Origin: Accumulibacter sp.
GTDB lineage: Bacteria > Pseudomonadota > Gammaproteobacteria > Burkholderiales > Rhodocyclaceae
Direction: 5' to 3'
Assembly (NCBI GenBank): GCA_031284185.1
Contig: JAITAJ010000122.1
Location: 1 to 9,554 of the forward strand
DNA: 9,554 nucleotides
Below, piece after piece: positions 5,135-9,554 of this stretch. Position numbers and translations under genes: made by a program. The notes beneath the pieces are model-generated. The model ran no database searches and was not told where the DNA came from. It worked only from the letters and a program-made list of their open reading frames with translations. The first letter of the stretch is position 1, and every line of letters starts with the position of its first letter.

Positions 5135-6769
5135 ATGACCAAATACGTCTTCGTTACCGGCGGTGTGGTGTCCTCGTTGGGCAAGGGCATCGCGGCTGCA
5201 TCCCTGGGTGCCATTCTGGAGTCACGCGGCATCAGGATCACTCATCTCAAACTCGACCCTTACATCAACGTCGATCCGGGAACGATGTCGCCCTTCCAGC
5301 ATGGGGAAGTCTTCGTCACCGAGGACGGCGCGGAAACCGATCTGGACCTCGGGCACTACGAGCGCTTCACCAGCGCCAGAATGGGCAAGCGCAACAATTT
5401 CACCACCGGCCAGATCTACGAGTCGGTGATCAAGAAGGAACGGCGCGGCGAATATCTCGGCAAGACCGTCCAGGTCATCCCGCACATCACCGATGAGATC
5501 AAGGCGCACATCCATACCGGCGGCGAGGGCGCGGACGTGGCCATCGTCGAGATCGGCGGCACGGTGGGCGACATCGAGTCGCTGCCGTTCCTGGAGGCGA
5601 TCCGCCAGATGGGATTGCAGGAAGGGCGCGGCAACGCTTGCTACATCCACCTGACCCTCCTGCCCTACATCCCGACCGCCGGCGAACTCAAGACCAAGCC
5701 GACCCAGCATTCGGTCAAGGAATTGCGCGAGATCGGCATTCAGCCGGACGTTCTGCTCTGCCGCGCCGACCGGCACGTCCCCGAGGACGAGAAGGCAAAG
5801 ATCGCCCTGTTCTGCAACGTGCAGCGCGAGGCCGTCATCGAATGCCTGGACGCCAATTCGATCTACCGGATCCCGGTCCGGCTGCACGACCAGATGCTCG
5901 ACGAGATCGTGTGCCACAAGCTCGGCATCCTCGCGCGCGCCGCCGATCTGTCGGTGTGGAAGAATCTGGCCCAGGCGATGGAAAATCCCGAACACGAGGT
6001 CGACGTCGCTTTCGTCGGCAAGTACGTCGATCTGACCGAGTCGTACAAATCGCTCACCGAGGCGCTGGTCCATGCCGGCATCCATACCCGCAGCAAGGTG
6101 AGGATCCATTACCTCGATTCGGAGGAGATCGAGACCCAGGGGTGCGCCGCGTTGGAGAGGATGGACGCGGTGCTGGTGCCGGGCGGTTTCGGCCAGCGCG
6201 GCACCGAAGGCAAGATCGCCGCCGCCCGCTACGCGCGCGAGAACGGGCTGCCTTACCTTGGCATCTGCCTCGGTATGCAGCTTGCCGTCATCGAATACGC
6301 GCGCGACGTGGCCGGCATGACGGGGGCGCACAGCACCGAGTTCGACAGGAATTCGCCGTATCCGGTGATCGCGCTGATCACCGAATGGCAGGACGTGTCG
6401 GGCCGGGTCGAGCGGCGCGACGAGAAATCCGATCTCGGCGGCACCATGCGTCTCGGCGGGCAGGTATGCAGGTTGCGGGACGGCACGCTGGCCCGCGAAA
6501 TTTACGGCAAGGACGAAATCGTCGAGCGCCATCGCCATCGCTACGAAGTCAACAACGTGCTGCTGTCGAGACTGGAAGAGCGGGGGCTGCTGGTTTCGGG
6601 GCGCGCGCCGGGAACCGATCTGTGCGAAATGATCGAGTTGCCGCGATCCGAACACCCGTGGTTCGTCGGCTGCCAGTTCCACCCGGAGTTTACGTCCTCG
6701 CCGCGCCAGGGGCATCCGCTGTTCTCCTCCTTCATCCGGGCCGCCACCGACCGGCGGGAAAAGGCATGA
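5135..6769 (+). CDS. pyrG: CTP synthase (glutamine-hydrolysing)
   Basis: Converts UTP to CTP using ATP and glutamine-derived ammonia; the last step of de novo CTP synthesis, in the cytoplasm as a tetramer. The 544-residue length is typical. The N-terminal synthetase domain (about 1-266) carries TKYVFVTGGVVSSLGKGI with the ATP-binding loop at 13-20, LDPYINVDPGTMSPFQHGEV at 40-59, GGTVGDIES at 141-149 and KTKPTQHSVKELR near 187-199. The C-terminal class I glutamine amidotransferase domain has the nucleophile Cys378 in GICLGMQ, oxyanion-region PGGFG at 349-353, and the catalytic His516 and Glu518 in QFHPEF. All expected catalytic residues are present. It is the first gene of the plus-strand operon. 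Its stop overlaps the kdsA start (ATGA), which implies translational coupling. CTP is also the cofactor that activates Kdo, the product line of the next gene. Confidence 0.98.
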   Translation: MTKYVFVTGGVVSSLGKGIAAASLGAILESRGIRITHLKLDPYINVDPGTMSPFQHGEVFVTEDGAETDLDLGHYERFTSARMGKRNNFTTGQIYESVIKKERRGEYLGKTVQVIPHITDEIKAHIHTGGEGADVAIVEIGGTVGDIESLPFLEAIRQMGLQEGRGNACYIHLTLLPYIPTAGELKTKPTQHSVKELREIGIQPDVLLCRADRHVPEDEKAKIALFCNVQREAVIECLDANSIYRIPVRLHDQMLDEIVCHKLGILARAADLSVWKNLAQAMENPEHEVDVAFVGKYVDLTESYKSLTEALVHAGIHTRSKVRIHYLDSEEIETQGCAALERMDAVLVPGGFGQRGTEGKIAAARYARENGLPYLGICLGMQLAVIEYARDVAGMTGAHSTEFDRNSPYPVIALITEWQDVSGRVERRDEKSDLGGTMRLGGQVCRLRDGTLAREIYGKDEIVERHRHRYEVNNVLLSRLEERGLLVSGRAPGTDLCEMIELPRSEHPWFVGCQFHPEFTSSPRQGHPLFSSFIRAATDRREKA

Positions 6770-7599
6770 AACTCTGCGGATACGAGGTCGGGCTGGACAG
6801 GCCGCTCTTTCTGATCGCCGGCCCCTGTACCGCCGAATCGCTCGAACTCTGCGTCGAAGTGGCCGGGACGATGAAGGAAGTCTGCGCCCGGCTGGGGATT
6901 CCCTATATTTTCAAGGCGTCCTACGACAAGGCCAACCGCAGTTCCGGTCGATCGCCGCGCGGCCCGGGTCTGGACGCGGGCCTGAAGATTCTTGCCGAGG
7001 TCCGGGCGCGGCTCGGTGTGCCGGTGCTCACCGACGTGCATGACGAGGCCGACGTGTCCGAAGTGGCGGCGGTGGCCGACGTGTTGCAAACCCCGGCCTT
7101 TCTTTGCCGGCAGACCGATTTCATCCGCGCGGTGGCGGCGGCCGGCCGTCCGGTCAACATCAAGAAGGGGCAGTTCCTCGCGCCCGGCGACATGAAGAAC
7201 GTCGTCGCCAAGGCGCGGGAAGCCAGCGGCGGCGATACCCTCAGGGTGTGCGAGCGCGGCGTCACCTTCGGCTACAACAACCTCGTTTCCGACATGCGAT
7301 CGCTGGCGATCCTGCGCGAAACCGGCTGCCCGGTGGTGTTCGACGCCACGCATTCGGTGCAGTTGCCGGGCGGACAGGGCCATGCCTCGGGCGGACGGCG
7401 CGAGTTCGTGCCGGTGCTGGCGCGCGCGGCGGTCGCGGCGGGGGTCGCGGGAATTTTCATGGAAACGCATCCGAATCCCGAAAGGGCGCTGTCCGACGGG
7501 CCGAACAGTTGGCCGCTCGACCGCATGGCGGCGCTGCTGGCGACGCTGGTGGAACTGGATCGCGTGGTCAAGCGGGCCGGTTTTGAAGAAGTGTGTTGA
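6766..7599 (+). CDS. kdsA: 3-deoxy-8-phosphooctulonate synthase (Kdo-8-P synthase)
   Basis: Condenses phosphoenolpyruvate with D-arabinose 5-phosphate to Kdo 8-phosphate, feeding the inner core of lipopolysaccharide in the cytoplasm. The 277-residue TIM-barrel protein shows KANRSS at 55-60, PAFLCRQTD at 110-118, NIKKGQFLAP at 131-140, GVTFGYNNLVSDMRSL at 165-180 and FDATHSVQLPGGQG at 192-205. Cys21 in LIAGPC, His196, Glu233 and Asp244 match the metal ligands of the Aquifex-type metal-dependent class; E. coli has Asn at the Cys position. The start ATG at 6766 overlaps the pyrG stop. The same frame stays open far upstream through pyrG, so the start is chosen from family alignment (MKLC-x-x-EVGLDRPLFLIAGPC). 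Its PEP substrate is the product of the next gene, enolase. Confidence 0.97.
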   Translation: MKLCGYEVGLDRPLFLIAGPCTAESLELCVEVAGTMKEVCARLGIPYIFKASYDKANRSSGRSPRGPGLDAGLKILAEVRARLGVPVLTDVHDEADVSEVAAVADVLQTPAFLCRQTDFIRAVAAAGRPVNIKKGQFLAPGDMKNVVAKAREASGGDTLRVCERGVTFGYNNLVSDMRSLAILRETGCPVVFDATHSVQLPGGQGHASGGRREFVPVLARAAVAAGVAGIFMETHPNPERALSDGPNSWPLDRMAALLATLVELDRVVKRAGFEEVC

Positions 7600-7621
7600 A
7601 TCTTGACGAGAAGGAAGGGGC

Positions 7622-8914
7622 ATGAGTTCAATCGTTGATGTCGTCGCGCGGGAGATACTCGATTCACGCGGTAATCCCACCGTCGAATGCGACGTCTTGC
7701 TCGAATCGGGCGTGATGGGGCGCGCGGCGGTGCCTTCCGGCGCGTCGACCGGATCGCGCGAGGCCGTCGAATTGCGCGACGGTGACGCGGCCCGCTATGG
7801 CGGCAAGGGCGTCACCCAGGCGGTGGAGAACGTCAACACCGAGATCGCCGAGGCGATCGTCGGCCTCGACGCGCAGGAACCGGCGTTCATCGACCAGGCG
7901 CTGATCCATCTCGACGGCAGCGAGAACAAATCGCACCTCGGCGCGAACGCGCTCCTGGCCGTGTCGATGGCCGTCGCCAAGGCGGCGGCGGAGGAATCGG
8001 GCCTGCCGCTGTACCGTTACTTCGGCGGTTCCGGGCCGATGCAGATGCCGGTGCCGTCGATGAACATCATCAACGGCGGCAAGCACGCCAACAACAATCT
8101 GGACTTCCAGGAATTCATGATTCTGCCGGTCAGTCAGAACTCCTTTCGGGAGGCGCTGCGTTGCGGCGCCGAAGTCTTTCACGCGCTGAAAAAGCTGCTC
8201 GACCAGAAGGGTTTTTCCACGGCGGTCGGCGACGAAGGCGGCTTCGCGCCCAGCCTGCCCAGTCTGGCGGGCCATGCCGACGCGCTGCGGCTGATCGTGC
8301 AGGCCATCGAGACGGCGGGGTATTCCCCCGGCGAGGACGTGCTGATCGGCATCGACTGCGCCGCGTCCGAATTCTACCGGGACGGCAAATACGTTCTGGC
8401 GGGCGAGGGGCTGGAATTGAATTCGGACCAGCTCATCGATTACCTGGTTCACCTGGTCGACCAGTTCCCGATCATTTCCATCGAGGATGGCATGGCCGAA
8501 AGCGATTGGGACGGCTGGAAGCTCTTGACCGATCGTCTCGGAGCGAAGGTGCAGATCGTCGGCGACGACGTTTTCGTGACCAATACCCGCATCTTCAAGG
8601 AAGGCATCAGGAAAAAGGTAGCCAACTCGATCCTGATCAAGATCAACCAGATCGGCACGCTGTCCGAGACCTTTGCCGCGATCGAGATGGCCAAGCGCGC
8701 CGGTTATACGGCGGTGATTTCGCACCGGTCGGGCGAGACCGAGGACAGCACCATCGCCGACATCGCCGTCGGCATGAATGCCTTGCAGATCAAGACGGGA
8801 TCGCTCTCGCGTTCGGATCGCGTCGCCAAATACAACCAGTTGCTGCGCATCGAGGAGGATCTCGGCGACACCGCCAGTTATCCGGGGCTTGAAGCCTTCT
8901 ACAGCATCCGGTGA
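7622..8914 (+). CDS. eno: Enolase (phosphopyruvate hydratase)
   Basis: Interconverts 2-phosphoglycerate and phosphoenolpyruvate in glycolysis and gluconeogenesis; cytoplasmic, and in many proteobacteria also a degradosome component. The 430 residues match the usual length. The N-terminal domain has AREILDSRGNPTVE at 9-22 and VPSGASTGSREAVELRDGD at 37-55. The barrel has NIINGGKHANNNLDFQEFMI at 148-167, the acid/base Glu205 in GDEGG, Mg ligands Asp245, Glu288 and Asp315, catalytic Lys340 in SILIKINQIG, and ISHRSGETED and LSRSDRVAKYNQLLRIE at the C-terminus. GGKHANNN replaces the GGEHADNN seen in E. coli; related beta-type sequences vary here too. The ATG at 7622 is preceded by GGAAGGGG and follows kdsA by 22 bp. 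ftsB starts at or just after its stop. Confidence 0.98.
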   Translation: MSSIVDVVAREILDSRGNPTVECDVLLESGVMGRAAVPSGASTGSREAVELRDGDAARYGGKGVTQAVENVNTEIAEAIVGLDAQEPAFIDQALIHLDGSENKSHLGANALLAVSMAVAKAAAEESGLPLYRYFGGSGPMQMPVPSMNIINGGKHANNNLDFQEFMILPVSQNSFREALRCGAEVFHALKKLLDQKGFSTAVGDEGGFAPSLPSLAGHADALRLIVQAIETAGYSPGEDVLIGIDCAASEFYRDGKYVLAGEGLELNSDQLIDYLVHLVDQFPIISIEDGMAESDWDGWKLLTDRLGAKVQIVGDDVFVTNTRIFKEGIRKKVANSILIKINQIGTLSETFAAIEMAKRAGYTAVISHRSGETEDSTIADIAVGMNALQIKTGSLSRSDRVAKYNQLLRIEEDLGDTASYPGLEAFYSIR

Positions 8915-8925
8915 GCGTGAGAGTC

Positions 8926-9255
8926 ATGCGCTGGCTCTCCGCCGCCCTGATCGCCCTGGTCATCCTGTTGCAGTATCCGCTGTGGCTGGGCAAGGGCGGC
9001 TGGCTGCGGGTGTGGGACGTCGCCCGGCAGCTGGAGCAGCAAAAGGAGAGCAACCGCGTGCTCGAAATCCGCAACGCGGGGCTGGACGCCGAAGTGCGCG
9101 ATCTCAAGCAGGACTATGACGCGATCGAGGAGCGGGCGCGTTTCGATCTTGGCATGATTCGTCAGGGCGAAGTCTTCGTCCAGATTCCCGAGGGGGGCGG
9201 GGAGCCGCCGGCGCTCCCCGGCGAGTCTGCCGTTCAGGGCGGCGCGAAGCGGTAG
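8926..9255 (+). CDS. ftsB: Cell division protein FtsB
   Basis: Small bitopic inner-membrane protein of the FtsQLB divisome complex, which signals activation of septal peptidoglycan synthesis. The 109-residue product has one N-terminal membrane helix (WLSAALIALVILLQYPLWL, 3-21), the conserved LGKGGW turn at 21-26, and a periplasmic coiled coil at about 33-72 (ARQLEQQKESNRVLEIRNAG and the following heptads). It continues to the family-typical EERARFDLGMIRQGEVF at 68-84, with a Gly/Pro-rich tail. The ATG at 8926 aligns residue for residue with the E. coli FtsB start. An in-frame GTG at 8911 that overlaps the eno stop (GTGA) would add five residues and give translational coupling, and it cannot be excluded. 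Placement directly after eno is conserved in beta- and gammaproteobacteria. The divisome role is established for the family, not tested here. Confidence 0.95.
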   Translation: MRWLSAALIALVILLQYPLWLGKGGWLRVWDVARQLEQQKESNRVLEIRNAGLDAEVRDLKQDYDAIEERARFDLGMIRQGEVFVQIPEGGGEPPALPGESAVQGGAKR

Positions 9256-9273
9256 CGCGCGTGTCGTTTCCCG

Positions 9274-9554
9274 CTACTCGATTTCTATCTTTCCCGAAAC
9301 CGAAGCGCCGATCATCGATTCTCCCGATTCGACCGGCATCGGCGCGGCGCTGGAAGACATGGGCTGGGCGGCGCGCAGCATCGGCGCGGAGCGTCCGCCG
9401 GTACTGATCGACAGTTCCTTGATGTCGTAATTCTTCCCTTGCGCGTCGGCCAGGAGTTTCGCGCGATCCCTGAACAGAGCGATGGCGTCGAGTATGGCCG
9501 CGTCTTCGGCCTTTCTTCTCGTTTCCGGCGAGGGCAGCAGGTTCAGGCTGGAAA
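9274..9554 (-). CDS. SIMPL domain (DUF541) family protein, C-terminal part
   Basis: Ninety-two C-terminal codons and a TAG stop are visible; the 5' end lies beyond the right edge. The sequence has the typical C-terminal half of a SIMPL/DUF541 protein: an Ala-rich helix around DAIALFRDRAKLLADAQGK, a KELSIS strand, a low-complexity segment of Met, Ser, Ala and Pro, and a closing beta strand (PVESGESMIGASVSGKIEIE). Members are usually exported periplasmic or outer-surface proteins of about 230-250 residues with no settled biochemical function; the name comes from an association with an immune signalling protein in mammals. The signal peptide cannot be seen because the N-terminus is missing. It converges on ftsB, with 18 bp between the two stop codons. 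Confidence 0.75.
   Translation of the reverse strand, partial: SSLNLLPSPETRRKAEDAAILDAIALFRDRAKLLADAQGKNYDIKELSISTGGRSAPMLRAAQPMSSSAAPMPVESGESMIGASVSGKIEIE

Noticed and set aside
5222..6715. A 497-codon minus-strand open frame antisense to pyrG
   Set aside because: It mirrors the codon structure of pyrG and shows no independent family signature. A similar antisense frame lies opposite eno (7664-8725).
5638..6765. In-frame upstream extension of kdsA through pyrG
   Set aside because: The frame is open only because of GC-rich third positions. KdsA homologues begin at the MKLC start at 6766, and the extension has no recognisable domain.
9252..9277. Possible bidirectional terminator between ftsB and the SIMPL gene (GTAGCG and CGCTAC)
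   Set aside because: Only a 6-bp stem with a 14-nt loop and no T-run; it mostly reflects the two TAG stop codons facing each other, so support is too weak to list.

Overview
The window looks like a chromosomal segment of a GC-rich Gram-negative bacterium, most likely a betaproteobacterium. Three things point there: the gene order pyrG-kdsA-eno-ftsB, a KdsA that opens with MKLCGYEVGLDRPLFLIAGPC-type residues as I recall them from Burkholderiales-like KdsA, and a kdsA gene, which implies a Kdo-containing lipopolysaccharide. I do not assign a genus.

Left half (1-4588, all minus strand): three genes of a surface-polysaccharide locus, read right to left. They are an exosortase A-type O-glycosylation/O-antigen ligase-like membrane protein (4588-3248), a NodB-type polysaccharide deacetylase (3238-2294), and an OafA-type membrane acyltransferase with a C-terminal SGNH domain (2234 to beyond base 1). 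They are tightly spaced (9 and 59 bp) and form a plausible operon that polymerises or ligates, deacetylates and O-acylates an exopolysaccharide. The acyltransferase has no stop codon inside the window: its frame passes through a perfect 21-bp inverted repeat and into a repeat element at the window edge.

Middle (4589-5134): about 545 bp with no credible gene, almost filled by a structured repeat array. It holds three direct copies of a 116-bp unit, each with a long hairpin core, smaller purine/pyrimidine-asymmetric motifs (CAGAGGACAG / CTGTCCTCTG), and 32-bp inverted repeats (31 of 32 matching) at its two ends. A further copy of the same family lies at 1-73, so the three polysaccharide genes sit between two copies of the element. 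The right edge of the array runs into an apparent extended -10 promoter for pyrG.

Right half (5135-9255, plus strand): a compact housekeeping operon of pyrG (CTP synthase), kdsA (Kdo-8-phosphate synthase, metal-dependent type by its Cys ligand), eno (enolase) and ftsB (divisome protein). Start and stop codons overlap at pyrG/kdsA, and eno/ftsB is overlapped or separated by 11 bp depending on the start chosen. Together they supply CTP and Kdo-8-P for LPS core synthesis (CTP is used to activate Kdo), a glycolytic enzyme, and a cell-division factor. At the far right, the C-terminal part of a convergent minus-strand SIMPL (DUF541) family protein enters from the window edge.

No tRNA, rRNA, CRISPR array, transposase or obvious phage gene was seen. 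The least explained element is the repeat array and its relation to the polysaccharide genes.
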